Positions 53,708 to 63,306 of a stretch of 64,000 bases of DNA are shown in pieces. The number at the start of each line of letters is the position of its first letter. The first letter of the stretch is position 1. Below the pieces are notes generated by a model, which did no database searches, was not told where the DNA came from, and saw only the letters and a program-made list of their open reading frames with translations. The DNA lies in assembly GCF_005281475.1 (NCBI RefSeq), contig NZ_CP040106.1:3624501-3688500 (forward strand), in the 5' to 3' direction. The position numbers and the translations under genes were made by a program. This stretch comes from Echinicola rosea (GTDB taxonomy: Bacteria > Bacteroidota > Bacteroidia > Cytophagales > Cyclobacteriaceae).

Positions 53708-55138
53708 ATGATTAGCCGATTTCGATATCATTCCATTGTCATGATACTGTTGGGTTTTGTCCTAGTGGCAGCATGTAAGCAGGAGCAAAAAAAGGAGGGA
53801 AGTAAAGCACCTGATGCTTGGGATCAGGTGTCCGGTATTTTGGAAACCATCCAGACACCTGAATTTCCGGACCGGACTTTTTCGATTACCGACTATGGCG
53901 CCGTGGGAGACGGGAAGTCAGATGCCAGTACGGCCATTGCGGAGGCCATTAAGTCATGTGTAGAAGCTGGTGGAGGTAGGGTACTCGTTCCTGAAGGTGA
54001 TTATGCCACAGGGCCTATTTATTTGGAAAGCAATATAAACCTGCATTTGGAAAAGGGTGCTAGGTTGTTGTTTTCCACTGATCCCAAAGACTATTTACCA
54101 CTAGTATATACCCGATGGGAAGGGGTAGAGTTGATGAATTATTCTCCGTTGATCTATGCATTTGAAGAGGAAAACATCGCCATTACCGGTGAGGGGGTAT
54201 TGGACGGACAGGCCAATGAAACCAATTGGTGGCCGTGGAAAGGTAAAACGCAATACGGTTATAAAGCGGGAGACCCACAGCAAGAAGATCCTGACAAGCG
54301 ACACGCACTTTTCCAAATGGCAGAGGACGGGGTGCCCGTGGAGGAAAGGAAGTTTGGAGAGGGCTTTTACCTTCGTCCGCAGTTTGTGCAGCCCTATCGG
54401 TGCAAGAATGTGTTGGTAGAGGGAGTAAAGATCGTCCATTCACCCATGTGGATATTGAATCCAGTGCTATGCGAAAATGTGACCATCCAAGGAGTAACAG
54501 TAGAAAGCCACGGGCCCAATTCGGATGGCTGTGATCCGGAATCGAGTAAAAACGTGCTCATAAAAGACTGTTATTTTAACACTGGGGATGATTGTATAGC
54601 CATCAAGTCAGGTCGAAATGCCGACGGAAGAAGGATTAATGTGCCCAGTGAGAATATCATTATCCAAAATTGCAAAATGGCCGATGGGCATGGAGGCGTG
54701 GTTATTGGCAGTGAAATTTCCGGCGGTGTACGGAATGTTTTTGCGGAAGATTGTGAGATGAACAGTCCCCACTTGGACAGGGCACTCCGTATCAAAACCA
54801 GTTCTATGAGAGGTGGTGTGATCGAAGATATTTATTTGAGAAATATTGACGTTGGCCAGATTGCGCAGCAAGTGATTCGTGTAAATATGTTTTATGAAGA
54901 TAGCGGCGCATATGTCCCTACAGTAAGGAATATCCATGTGGAGAATATGACCGTAGAAAATGGTGGTAAAGTCGGTGTGCTATTGGAAGGCTATAAAAAC
55001 TCTCCGGTGGAGAATATAAAGCTAGAAAATTTGACGGTCAAGCAGGTAACAGAGGATTATAAGTTCTCTAATGTGAAAAATGTGCATTTCGAAAATGTCA
55101 TGATCAATGGTAAACCGGTAAGTTATGATCAAGATTAA
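53708..55138 (+). CDS. GH28 polygalacturonase-family lipoprotein
   Basis: 476 residues. Lipoprotein signal (MILLGFVLVAAC); the frame opens eight codons earlier at a TTG, but ATG 53708 leads straight into the signal. GH28 markers: FSITDYGAVGDGKSDASTAIAEAI, VESHGPNSDGCDPESSKNVLIKDC with the Asp set, GDDCIAIKSGRNADGRR, MADGHGGVVIGSEISGGVRNV, and ALRIKTSSMRGGVIEDI. Acts on galacturonan fragments in the periplasm or at the outer membrane. Its end overlaps the next gene by 14 bases. Confidence 0.94.
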   Translation: MISRFRYHSIVMILLGFVLVAACKQEQKKEGSKAPDAWDQVSGILETIQTPEFPDRTFSITDYGAVGDGKSDASTAIAEAIKSCVEAGGGRVLVPEGDYATGPIYLESNINLHLEKGARLLFSTDPKDYLPLVYTRWEGVELMNYSPLIYAFEEENIAITGEGVLDGQANETNWWPWKGKTQYGYKAGDPQQEDPDKRHALFQMAEDGVPVEERKFGEGFYLRPQFVQPYRCKNVLVEGVKIVHSPMWILNPVLCENVTIQGVTVESHGPNSDGCDPESSKNVLIKDCYFNTGDDCIAIKSGRNADGRRINVPSENIIIQNCKMADGHGGVVIGSEISGGVRNVFAEDCEMNSPHLDRALRIKTSSMRGGVIEDIYLRNIDVGQIAQQVIRVNMFYEDSGAYVPTVRNIHVENMTVENGGKVGVLLEGYKNSPVENIKLENLTVKQVTEDYKFSNVKNVHFENVMINGKPVSYDQD

Positions 55139-56471
55139 GGTGTTTCGATACTGCCTAATATTAATTTGCATACACCTTTCTGTTTTTTCCTTTGGACAGG
55201 CGTCCAGTGAGAAGATATTGGCATTTCCTGGTGCAGATGGTTTTGGCAAATATACCACAGGCGGACGTGGAGGAAAAGTCTATGTAGTCACCAATCTACA
55301 TGATGAAGGTCCGGGGAGTTTGCGTGAGGCAATTCGGAAAAAAGAACCTCGCCTCATCGTATTTGCTGTTTCCGGCAATATCAAGTTAAAATCAAGTTTG
55401 GACATAAACCATGGTGACCTTACCATTGCAGGCCAAAGTGCTCTTGGTGGTGGGATCACCCTGCAGGATTTTCCCTTGAAAATCAAGGGAGACAATATCA
55501 TCATCAGGTACATCAGAAGCAGGTTGGGAGACAAGGAAGATGTTCAGGATGATGCCATGAGCTGCCTACGCAATAAGGATATAATCATCGACCATTGTTC
55601 TTTGAGCTGGGCCACGGATGAGTGTGGTTCATTTTATGACAATGAGAATTTTACACTCCAGTGGTGCATCATCTCAGAAAGCCTCAATGCTTCTGTCCAT
55701 GAAAAGGGCAACCACGGTTATGGAGGCATATGGGGGGGGAATAAAGCCACTTTTCACCACAATCTTATCGCAAGCCATGCCAGTAGATTGCCCCGCTTCA
55801 ATGGTGCGAGAACGAGCAAAGATCCCCAAAAGGAGGTAGTAGATTTTAGAAATAATGTGATCTATAATTGGAAAAACAACAATGCCTATGGTGGTGAGCA
55901 GGGTCATTATAACATGGTAGGTAATTATTACCAGCCAGGACCAGCGACCACCTCCAATGAAGACCGGATCATAGAGCCCTATGAGCCCTATGGGCAATTT
56001 TATCTTGCTGGGAATGTCAATTCCCAAGACTGTAAAGTGTCGCAGGACAATCGCCGAGGAGTGGATGGGGTGCAGGATGTAAATACGGTACTTGTGGATA
56101 AACCTTTTCCATTTGTGATGGAAGAAACAGAAAAAGCGTCTGTGGCTTATTTGCGAGTCCTTCACCACGCCGGTGCAAGCCACCATCGGGATCAAGTTGA
56201 TAAGCGATTGCTGAAGGAGCTAAAAAAAGGAAAGAGTACTGCTGGTAAAGGGCAAAATGGAATTATTGATAGCCAGCAGGATGTGGGCGGCTGGCCCATG
56301 TTAAAGTCCAAAAAAGCTATAAAGGATCAGGATCGGGACGGCATGCCTGATCATTGGGAAGAGAAAATGGGCTTGGATATCCATGACGCTACTGATGCTG
56401 CGGGAAATGACCTGCACGAGTTCTACACAAACATCGAGGTATATCTGAACAGTTTGGTGGCGTATGATTAA
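55125..56471 (+). CDS. exported pectate lyase, PL1 family
   Basis: 448 residues with a cleavable signal (LILICIHLSVFSFGQ) rather than a lipobox. Same layout as the PL1 at 51578: AFPGADGFGKYTTGGRGGKVYVVT, GPGSLREAI, DIIIDHCSLSWATDE, FHHNLIASHASRLPRFNG with the catalytic Arg, GIIDSQQDVGGWPML, and DQDRDGMPDHWEEKMGL. The two differ in anchoring, so one may act at the surface and the other in the periplasm. Overlap with the GH28 gene means they are translated together. Confidence 0.94.
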   Translation: MIKIKVFRYCLILICIHLSVFSFGQASSEKILAFPGADGFGKYTTGGRGGKVYVVTNLHDEGPGSLREAIRKKEPRLIVFAVSGNIKLKSSLDINHGDLTIAGQSALGGGITLQDFPLKIKGDNIIIRYIRSRLGDKEDVQDDAMSCLRNKDIIIDHCSLSWATDECGSFYDNENFTLQWCIISESLNASVHEKGNHGYGGIWGGNKATFHHNLIASHASRLPRFNGARTSKDPQKEVVDFRNNVIYNWKNNNAYGGEQGHYNMVGNYYQPGPATTSNEDRIIEPYEPYGQFYLAGNVNSQDCKVSQDNRRGVDGVQDVNTVLVDKPFPFVMEETEKASVAYLRVLHHAGASHHRDQVDKRLLKELKKGKSTAGKGQNGIIDSQQDVGGWPMLKSKKAIKDQDRDGMPDHWEEKMGLDIHDATDAAGNDLHEFYTNIEVYLNSLVAYD

Positions 56472-56551
56472 TGGTAGGTCACCTATTCAAAATTGAGCTT
56501 CACTTTTTGCAGGAGGGCATATAATCGGTAAATTGAACTGGAATATATGCT

Positions 56552-57562
56552 ATGGAAAAAAGAGTTGACTTTTCGGAACTTCAAGAAGTCTTGGAGCAGG
56601 TGCTATTGCAGCATGAATTTTCATCAGAGCGCGCGTCATTGAGTGCGCGTTTGTTTGCGCAAGCCAGCTTGGACGGGGTGCCATCCCATGGTTTGAATCG
56701 ATTTTTGAGTTATTTGTCCTATATCAAAAAAGGTCTGATCACCCCATCCGCCCAACCGGAGGTTTTGGCCAAGTTTGGTAGTTTTGAGCGATGGAATGGT
56801 CATGCAGGTCCAGGCAACCTCAATGCCCATGTAGCGATGAAAAGGGCTATTTCCATGGCCAAATCTACGGGGATTGGTTGCGTGGCACTCCAAAATACCA
56901 ACCATTGGATGAGAGCGGGCAATTATGGCTGGCAGGCCGTAGAAGCCGGATGTATCGGGATTTGCTTCACCAATACCAAGCCTAATATGCCCGGTTGGGG
57001 AGGAAAGGAGCCAAAATTGGGAAACAATCCCTTGGTGGTGGCGATCCCTCGCCAAAACGGACCAGTGGTACTGGACACAGCGATGTCGCAGTTTGCCTAC
57101 GGAAAGATGGCCATTTATGCCAAAGCGGGCAAAGAAATGCCTTATGATGCTGGATTTGACGGGGAAGGAAACCTGAGCAGGTCCCCCGCGGAGATCATCC
57201 AAAGGGAATTGGCGCTGCCCATCGGTTTGTGGAAAGGTGCTGGCCTGTCGCTGGTGTTGGACATGCTGGCAATGCTGCTTTCAGGTGGACAGGCTACCTT
57301 TGAAGTGGGTAAGCAGGATAGTGAAAGTGGACTGTCCCAGTTTTTTTTAGCATTGAACCCCAAGGATTTTGGATTGGATGCTTGGATGGATGAAAGGCTG
57401 GACGAGGTAATTAATGACTTTAAGAAAAGTGGAGTTTTTAAGGAAGGTACTGCCCTTCGCTACCCTGGTGAACACACGCTACACGTAAGGGCAGAGAATA
57501 TGAAACGCGGAGTTCCGGTGGATGAAGACATCTGGAGCGAGATCAAAAATATACTTGCATGA
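56552..57562 (+). CDS. malate/L-lactate dehydrogenase-family (Ldh_2) oxidoreductase
   Basis: 336 residues, the YiaK/ComC/Ldh2 fold with NAD(P): EHGxxR-type start SLDGVPSHGLNRFLSYL, the NHWMRAGNYGWQAVEAG segment, CFTNTKPNMPGWGGKEPKLGNNPLVVAIP, VLDTAMSQFAYGKM, and LPIGLWKGAGLSLVLDMLAMLLSGG. YiaK reduces 2,3-diketo-L-gulonate; in a pectin locus a keto-uronate or keto-aldonate substrate is plausible. The substrate cannot be named from sequence. Overlaps the next gene by four bases. Confidence 0.88.
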   Translation: MEKRVDFSELQEVLEQVLLQHEFSSERASLSARLFAQASLDGVPSHGLNRFLSYLSYIKKGLITPSAQPEVLAKFGSFERWNGHAGPGNLNAHVAMKRAISMAKSTGIGCVALQNTNHWMRAGNYGWQAVEAGCIGICFTNTKPNMPGWGGKEPKLGNNPLVVAIPRQNGPVVLDTAMSQFAYGKMAIYAKAGKEMPYDAGFDGEGNLSRSPAEIIQRELALPIGLWKGAGLSLVLDMLAMLLSGGQATFEVGKQDSESGLSQFFLALNPKDFGLDAWMDERLDEVINDFKKSGVFKEGTALRYPGEHTLHVRAENMKRGVPVDEDIWSEIKNILA

Positions 57563-58554
57563 AAAAAATCAATGATAATGAAGTGCGGTGGGGGATTTTG
57601 GGAGTAGGGGACGTATGTGAGGTGAAGAGTGCCCCAGCCATGAATTTGGTGGATGACAGTCGATTGGTAGCAGTGATGCGGAGAAATGAGCAAAAGGTAA
57701 AGGATTACGCGAGGCGGCACCAAGTCCCAAAATGGTACACCGATGCTGACGCGCTCATAAATGACCCTGAGGTCAATGCAATATACATTGCAACTCCTCC
57801 ATATGCGCACAAGGAGCTGACATTAAAAGCAGCGGCTGCTGGAAAGCCGGTGTATGTGGAGAAACCCATGGCCAGAACCTATGCGGAATGTCAAGACATG
57901 ATTGCTGCTTGTGATAAAGCGGGAGTGCCGCTCTATGTGGCCTATTACCGGAGAGCATTGCCCCATTTTCTAAAGATCAAATCATTGATAGAAGGCGGGA
58001 CGATCGGAGAGGTACGCCAGGTGTCCATTCAGATGAACCAAGTTCCCAAGCCCGGAGTGGTGAGGAATCTTGCTCACAATTGGCGGGTTGATCCGGATAT
58101 CGCTGGTGGAGGTTATTTCTATGATCTTGCTTCCCATCAACTGGACTTTTTGGATTTTGCCTTGGGACCGATAAAAACGGCAAAAGGCATATGTACCAAT
58201 CAAGCTGGATTGTATGAGGCTGAAGATATGGTAGTGGCTGCTTTCGAATTTGAGTCGGGGGTGTTGGGGAGTGGCAGTTGGTGTTTTTCTTCTAGCAAAA
58301 CGGCTGAAATGGACAATACTGTCATAATTGGCAGTAAAGGTAAAATCAGTTATGAAACCTTTGGTGGTGGGAATGTATCGCTTGAAACTGATGATGAAGG
58401 AAAAGAGTTGTTTGAATTTCATTTACCTAATCATATCCAAATGCCTTTGATTCAACTGGTAGTGGGTGATGTATTAGGAAAGGCTTTAAGTCCATCTGAT
58501 GGTTTGTCAGGGAGCCGGACCAACCGCATCATGGAAGAGATTATTTGGAAATGA
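57559..58554 (+). CDS. Gfo/Idh/MocA-family oxidoreductase
   Basis: 331 residues. N-terminal Rossmann fold (VRWGILGVGDVCEVKSAPAM) and the family motif YVEKPMARTYAECQ with the catalytic-type Lys, then a C-terminal alpha/beta domain (VDPDIAGGGYFYDLASHQLDFLDFALG with the His). NAD(P)-dependent, oxidises or reduces sugars and their acids. ATGA overlap with the Ldh_2 gene shows the two work together, probably as consecutive or opposite redox steps on one sugar. It is the last gene of the pectin region. Confidence 0.9.
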   Translation: MKKINDNEVRWGILGVGDVCEVKSAPAMNLVDDSRLVAVMRRNEQKVKDYARRHQVPKWYTDADALINDPEVNAIYIATPPYAHKELTLKAAAAGKPVYVEKPMARTYAECQDMIAACDKAGVPLYVAYYRRALPHFLKIKSLIEGGTIGEVRQVSIQMNQVPKPGVVRNLAHNWRVDPDIAGGGYFYDLASHQLDFLDFALGPIKTAKGICTNQAGLYEAEDMVVAAFEFESGVLGSGSWCFSSSKTAEMDNTVIIGSKGKISYETFGGGNVSLETDDEGKELFEFHLPNHIQMPLIQLVVGDVLGKALSPSDGLSGSRTNRIMEEIIWK

Positions 58555-58587
58555 ATGGATATAAGTATAAATACCTGTATTCTTAAT

Positions 58588-58652
58588 TTATAAGCTTAAA
58601 CACTTATAAGTATATTTTATATGTGAATTCACTTATAAATTGTTTTTATAAG
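58588..58652. repeat. TTATAAG repeats upstream of satD
   Basis: TTATAAG occurs at 58588, 58604 (inside the palindrome ACTTATAAGT, 58602-58611) and 58646, and inverted as CTTATAA at 58632. The cluster fills the 138-base spacer before the SatD-like gene, whose C-terminal HTH could bind it. Confidence 0.5.
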
Positions 58653-58692
58653 TTTAAAGCACTATATTTAAGGTGAGTTTAAACTACGCGTT

Positions 58693-59391
58693 ATGGGGAG
58701 AGTAGCAGTCATATCCGGAGATATCGTATCATCCACCAGTTTGATTCCAGAAGACCGGTTGATGCTACACGATCGTTTGAAAGATCTTATCACTGACCTT
58801 TCTTTAAAATTCGATACGTATGGAAGGGTGCTGAAAGGAGACTATGTAGAATGCGTGTGCAGTAATCCCCATGAGTCCCTTGCGGTGGCCTTGGCGATAA
58901 AGAGCTATGTGAAAGCCATTGAAGTAAATGCTGGAGCAAAAAGCAGCGACAAGAACCGCATTAAATTATTTAAGACACATGGTATCCGCTTGGCTATAGG
59001 CTATGGTGAGCTCACTACCTTGGATGTGGAAAATGGCGTGATAGACGGGGAGGCGATTTACTTGGCAGGAAGAAAGATCAACGAGCAGTCCGGTCGCAAG
59101 AAAAAAAGGGTGGTGATCAAGCAAACGTTGTTTTTTGAATCACAAGAAGGGCCGCTAAAAGAGCAATTTGATCCTGTGATGGGGCTCTTGGACGTGCTGA
59201 TCAGCAAGGCAACAGCCCGTCAGTCGGAGGTACTGTACTGGAAGTTGATGGGATTAAATGAGGATGAAATAGCGGAAAAATTTGGCGTTAGCCAATCCGT
59301 AATCAATCAGCACAGCACCAGTGTGGGATGGAATGCCATAGAAGAAACCGTATCCTATTATAATCGTACCGTAAAGCGAGATCAACCATGA
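58693..59391 (+). CDS. SatD-family protein with C-terminal HTH
   Basis: 232 residues. Start MGRVAVISGDIVSSTSL and the core GRVLKGDYVECVCSNPHESLAVALAIKSYVK fit the SatD family. The C-terminal part (about 165-225) is a sigma-70-region-4-like HTH: ATARQSEVLYWKLMGLNEDEIAEKFGVSQSVINQH. SatD proteins were named from an acid-tolerance operon of Streptococcus; their biochemical role is not established. The following DUF3307 gene overlaps by four bases, a pairing seen in many bacteria. An autoregulator is suggested by the repeats upstream. Confidence 0.82.
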   Translation: MGRVAVISGDIVSSTSLIPEDRLMLHDRLKDLITDLSLKFDTYGRVLKGDYVECVCSNPHESLAVALAIKSYVKAIEVNAGAKSSDKNRIKLFKTHGIRLAIGYGELTTLDVENGVIDGEAIYLAGRKINEQSGRKKKRVVIKQTLFFESQEGPLKEQFDPVMGLLDVLISKATARQSEVLYWKLMGLNEDEIAEKFGVSQSVINQHSTSVGWNAIEETVSYYNRTVKRDQP

Positions 59392-60095
59392 ATGCAACCC
59401 AGTTTTTTATCTTACAGCTGATTGCCCATATGTTGGCAGATTTTTATTTCCAGAATGACCGCTTGGCCGAGCAGAAAAATACACATGGGTTTAGAAGTCC
59501 ATTTTTAAAATGGCATATCCTGATAGTGTTTGTATTGTCTTGGGGATTGTCATTTCAGCTTTCTTTCGTTTACGGAGCCTTGGTGATCGCCTTGACCCAT
59601 TATATCATTGACGGCTTGAAAGTTTACCTCAACAGGAGCAAATGGTTAGGAAAATATGCTTTTTTTATCGATCAGGTTTTGCATTTGGGGGTGATCATTG
59701 CGGTAACTGTGGCGTACGTGCTATACTTGGGCTTGGATCCCTATTGGGAAGTGAAATGGTCTTCCACATTGCTCATGGCTATATTTGCTTATATTACTTG
59801 CCTGAAACCTTCAAACATCTTTATCAAAGAAGTACTTCGTGCCTATGAAATCAGCGTGCCCGGTACTAATGACCTCCCCAATGCAGGAAAATTGATCGGG
59901 GTCATGGAGCGTGTATTAGTACTTACCTTTATCTTGATGGGTGAGTTTCAGGCCGTAGGTTTTTTGATTGCTGCCAAGTCAATATTGAGGTTCAAAAATG
60001 ACGATATCATAAAAGCTGAATATGTATTGACCGGTACCCTTATCAGTTTCGGTATTGCCATATTGCTGGGCAGTTTTGTAGGATTGGCATATTAG
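59388..60095 (+). CDS. DUF3307 membrane protein
   Basis: 235 residues with about six membrane helices. DUF3307 signature at the start: QLIAHMLADFYFQNDRLAEQKNTHGFRSPFLKWH, and THYIIDGLKVYLNRSKW, with conserved His and Asp residues inside or beside the membrane. Role unknown; coupled to the SatD gene by a four-base overlap, so they probably act together. Confidence 0.85.
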   Translation: MNATQFFILQLIAHMLADFYFQNDRLAEQKNTHGFRSPFLKWHILIVFVLSWGLSFQLSFVYGALVIALTHYIIDGLKVYLNRSKWLGKYAFFIDQVLHLGVIIAVTVAYVLYLGLDPYWEVKWSSTLLMAIFAYITCLKPSNIFIKEVLRAYEISVPGTNDLPNAGKLIGVMERVLVLTFILMGEFQAVGFLIAAKSILRFKNDDIIKAEYVLTGTLISFGIAILLGSFVGLAY

Positions 60096-60265
60096 AAGAA
60101 GGGAACCAACAGATCCATCAGCAAAGGTTTAAGCTATTTCCGTAGGATATAAGGAATTTTATAAAAGTAATGAGGCTTTGCCAAAGTAATCCTAAAAGCA
60201 GTATTGATATAGTAGGTCTTTTTCCCTAAGTTTACATTTTGATAACCCAATAACGATTAAAATTC

Positions 60266-61873
60266 ATGTACCCTAAAACTAATGGAGCTGGAAAAACTAA
60301 TCAGTGGTCTTGGCTTGCCATAGGCATTTTTGCCACACTGTTTTCCTGCAATGCCCAAAAGGAAGAAGGGGAGGCTACCAGCAAGCGTCCCAATATTATC
60401 TTCATCATGTCCGATGACCACGCTTATCAGGCGATAAGCGCCTATAGCGATAAGCTGATCAATACCCCCAATATTGACAGAATAGCCAGTGAGGGAATGC
60501 TTTTCGAAAAGGCTTTTGTCAGCAATTCTATTTGTGCTCCAAGTAGGGCCGTGATATTGACCGGAAAGCACAGCCATATAAATGGACTTGTGGACAATGC
60601 GGTGAAGTTTGACAGTGCACAGGTGACTTTTCCGAAAATCCTAAGAAAAAATGGTTACCAAACCGCCATGATAGGGAAGTGGCATTTGAAAACAGAACCT
60701 ACGGGTTTTGATTATTGGAAAGTCCTCCCTGGCCAAGGCCATTATTATAATCCTGAGTTTCGCACTAAAGAGGGAGTAGTACTTGACTCTGGATATGTAA
60801 CGGATTTGATTACTGACTTTGCGATCGATTGGTTGGATAAAGCGAAGGAGAGTGATGAGCCTTTTATGCTGATGTACCAGCACAAGGCGCCTCATCGTGA
60901 GTGGCTTCCTACGGAAGATAATTTCCGTAAATACACCAAAAAGGAATTTCCCGAGCCTGAGAGTTTGTTTGATGATTACAGTGGTAGGGGAAAGGCAGCG
61001 AAAGAAGCCGAAATGCGCATAGCTACCCACATGGGGGTGACCAGTGACAATAAGATCCATCCTGATATTGCCAAAAAAATGGGATATGAGAATTTCCTGA
61101 CTTGGTATCCAAATGCTTACCATAATAACCTCGACCGCATGAGTCCGTCAGAGCGTGCTGCTTGGGAGGAAGTGTATGGCCCGATCAATGAGGAATTTGA
61201 AAAGGCAAATCTTCATGGTGACGAACTGACCAAATGGAAATACAAACGGTACATGCAGGATTATTTGGCCAGTATTGAGTCGGTGGATGAGAATGTCGGA
61301 AGGTTATTGGATTATCTTGAAGAAAATGATCTGGATGAAAATACCATCATCGTTTATACTTCTGACCAAGGGTTTTACTTAGGGGAACACGGTTGGTTTG
61401 ACAAGCGCTTTATGTATGAAGAATCATTTAGAACACCCCTGATGATCAAGTGGCCCGGAGTGATCAAGGAAGGCAGTAGAAATACCGATCTGGTCCAAAA
61501 CCTGGACTTTGCAGAGACTTTCCTCGATGCGGCAGGAGTGTCGATACCCAAGGAAATGCAAGGCAAAAGCATGCTTCCCCTGCTCAAGGGCGAGAAAGTG
61601 GAGTGGAGGGATGCCCTGTATTACCACTACTATGAATACCCTGGTATCCATGCCGTAAAACGTCATAATGGTGTTAGGACCGACCGTTATAAGTTGATAC
61701 ATTTCTATTATGATGTGGATGAATGGGAGCTATATGATCTTGAAAAAGATCCTCATGAGATGAACAACGTCTATGAAGATCCAGCTTATGCAGAGGTGAA
61801 GGAGCAAATGCATAAAAAACTGGATGAGCTGGTGACCCAATATAAAGATGAGGTGGTCGTACCAACTCAATAA
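60266..61873 (+). CDS. lipoprotein sulfatase (Cys-type, S1 family)
   Basis: 535 residues. Signal with lipobox-like LFSC, then the alkaline-phosphatase fold: NIIFIMSDDHAYQA with metal Asp residues, SNSICAPSRAVILTGKH in which Cys90 of C-x-P-S-R is turned into formylglycine, IGKWHL, and YTSDQGFYLGEHGWFDKR. Requires a formylglycine-generating enzyme; a candidate is encoded at 4433. The arylsulfatase-like sequence suggests a sulfated sugar as substrate, in keeping with marine or algal polysaccharides. The specific substrate cannot be told. Confidence 0.92.
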   Translation: MYPKTNGAGKTNQWSWLAIGIFATLFSCNAQKEEGEATSKRPNIIFIMSDDHAYQAISAYSDKLINTPNIDRIASEGMLFEKAFVSNSICAPSRAVILTGKHSHINGLVDNAVKFDSAQVTFPKILRKNGYQTAMIGKWHLKTEPTGFDYWKVLPGQGHYYNPEFRTKEGVVLDSGYVTDLITDFAIDWLDKAKESDEPFMLMYQHKAPHREWLPTEDNFRKYTKKEFPEPESLFDDYSGRGKAAKEAEMRIATHMGVTSDNKIHPDIAKKMGYENFLTWYPNAYHNNLDRMSPSERAAWEEVYGPINEEFEKANLHGDELTKWKYKRYMQDYLASIESVDENVGRLLDYLEENDLDENTIIVYTSDQGFYLGEHGWFDKRFMYEESFRTPLMIKWPGVIKEGSRNTDLVQNLDFAETFLDAAGVSIPKEMQGKSMLPLLKGEKVEWRDALYYHYYEYPGIHAVKRHNGVRTDRYKLIHFYYDVDEWELYDLEKDPHEMNNVYEDPAYAEVKEQMHKKLDELVTQYKDEVVVPTQ

Positions 61874-61896
61874 TGAAAAGTGAGACCAAGGTATTT

Positions 61897-61933
61897 ATCC
61901 CCTGTCAGTGATTACTTGACAGGGGATTTTTTT
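61897..61933 (+). terminator. sulfatase terminator
   Basis: Stem ATCCCCTGTCA (61897-61907) / TGACAGGGGAT (61917-61927) and TTTTTTT, 24 bases after the stop. Confidence 0.85.
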
Positions 61934-62008
61934 GGTTCTATATGATTTACTATGGGTAACTATTACTTTGCATGTCAAATTCTAGCTTGCCTTTCATCTT
62001 GTTGCCTT

Positions 62009-62040
62009 GTTACTTTTTTCCTTCAGGTGAAAAACGTAAC
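62009..62040. repeat. imperfect inverted repeat in long spacer
   Basis: GTTACTTTTT (62009-62018) and AAAAACGTAAC (62030-62040) pair with one mismatch. The surrounding 61934-62489 spacer has no gene that I can support. The wording (GTTACTTTTTT, AAAACGTAACCAAAAAA, then CGCTGCGG) resembles a dispersed intergenic repeat I would expect elsewhere in such genomes, but only one copy is in the window. Confidence 0.3.
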
Positions 62041-62489
62041 CAAAAAAACCCGCTGCGGTGAGCTATATGACTAAAATCAAAGCCAGCACTCACGCAGGCA
62101 AACTCCTCTATTTGTGCAGCATACCAATTTTTTGTACTGATTCACGTCAAACAAGCCTGCGCTTTTTCCAGCCCACTTCTTTGATTTCTTAACGTCAAAT
62201 ACCTCAAGGCAGAATAGAAAATTGCCCACTGAAAAGGAACATGAATCAACATTAATTTAACCGGAATAATATCTTTACCCACTATAATCCATATAGAGCC
62301 CTTTTTTTATGGTTTTTTGTGCACAAAATTATAATCTTTTACCGATAGCAATGTATTTGTTGCAGGGATCGGCTTTGATTTGAGTAACTATGTAGCATGG
62401 ATAGTGAAATTCTATTGACAGGAGTGTGTCCTGTTAATGTGAAATGAACTTTCAGGATTTATAGAATAGAAAAAAAAATTAAAGTGGAT

Positions 62490-63143
62490 ATGAAAAAGCT
62501 CTTTTGTGCACTCGTGATGTTATGTCTGTTTTCCCTGGAGGGTTATTCCCAAGATGTGCGGTTAAATGTTTACGGCGCTTATGCTTTTGCCGACAGGTTT
62601 GACTCTTATTGGGATGTAGGAAACAACTATTACTATGACGGGAAGATCGAAGATGGTTTCCAATGGGGCGGTGGCCTCGAATACGTGGTCAATGATATGG
62701 TGGGGGTAGAAGTCTTGTATCTGAGACAGGACACCAATAGTCCTACGCGGTACAGTTATTCAGGATTTGTGGATCGTCGCACCAATTTTGATCTCGGCAT
62801 CAACTATATCTTGGTGGCTCCCTCTCGTTATTTTCAAGCTCCAAGTGGCAATCTGGAAGGCTTTTTTGGAGTAATGGCCGGAGTGGTAGTGGCAAACCTA
62901 CACAACCCCGATAATGGAAATGATAACAACGCCACCAAAATGGCATGGGGGGTAAAAGGTGGAGGCATCTTGTGGGGATCTGAGCGTATGGGGCTTAAGA
63001 TACAAGCCCAGTTGCTTTCTGCGGTGCAGTCCGTCGGCGGTGGATTTTATTTCGGAACCGGAGGTGCTGGCGCAGGAGTAAATAGCTATTCTTCCATTTA
63101 CCAATTTAGTCTGGGTGGGGGATTGGTATTTAAGTTGAATTAA
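62490..63143 (+). CDS. outer-membrane beta-barrel protein
   Basis: 217 residues. Signal MKKLFCALVMLCLFSLEGYSQ, then alternating strands typical of an eight-stranded OmpX/OmpW-like barrel: FQWGGGLEYVVNDMVGVEVLYLR, FDLGINYILVAPSRYF, GFFGVMAGVVVANL, ending QFSLGGGLVFKLN with a terminal polar residue. I start at ATG 62490; the frame also opens at a GTG two codons up. Function unknown. Confidence 0.8.
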   Translation: MKKLFCALVMLCLFSLEGYSQDVRLNVYGAYAFADRFDSYWDVGNNYYYDGKIEDGFQWGGGLEYVVNDMVGVEVLYLRQDTNSPTRYSYSGFVDRRTNFDLGINYILVAPSRYFQAPSGNLEGFFGVMAGVVVANLHNPDNGNDNNATKMAWGVKGGGILWGSERMGLKIQAQLLSAVQSVGGGFYFGTGGAGAGVNSYSSIYQFSLGGGLVFKLN

Positions 63144-63306
63144 TTCCACCAATTGAATTCCCTAAAATTTAAAATTTCGATTTGGGGTGAGTAAAACAGT
63201 GAACCCAATAATTAAGTGTCAGTTTTTAAAGAATTGACCTGTGGTAGATGGGGTGAAATGTGTTCCTGTTTCATTTGAATAGTGCAACACATAAACCACA
63301 CATATC

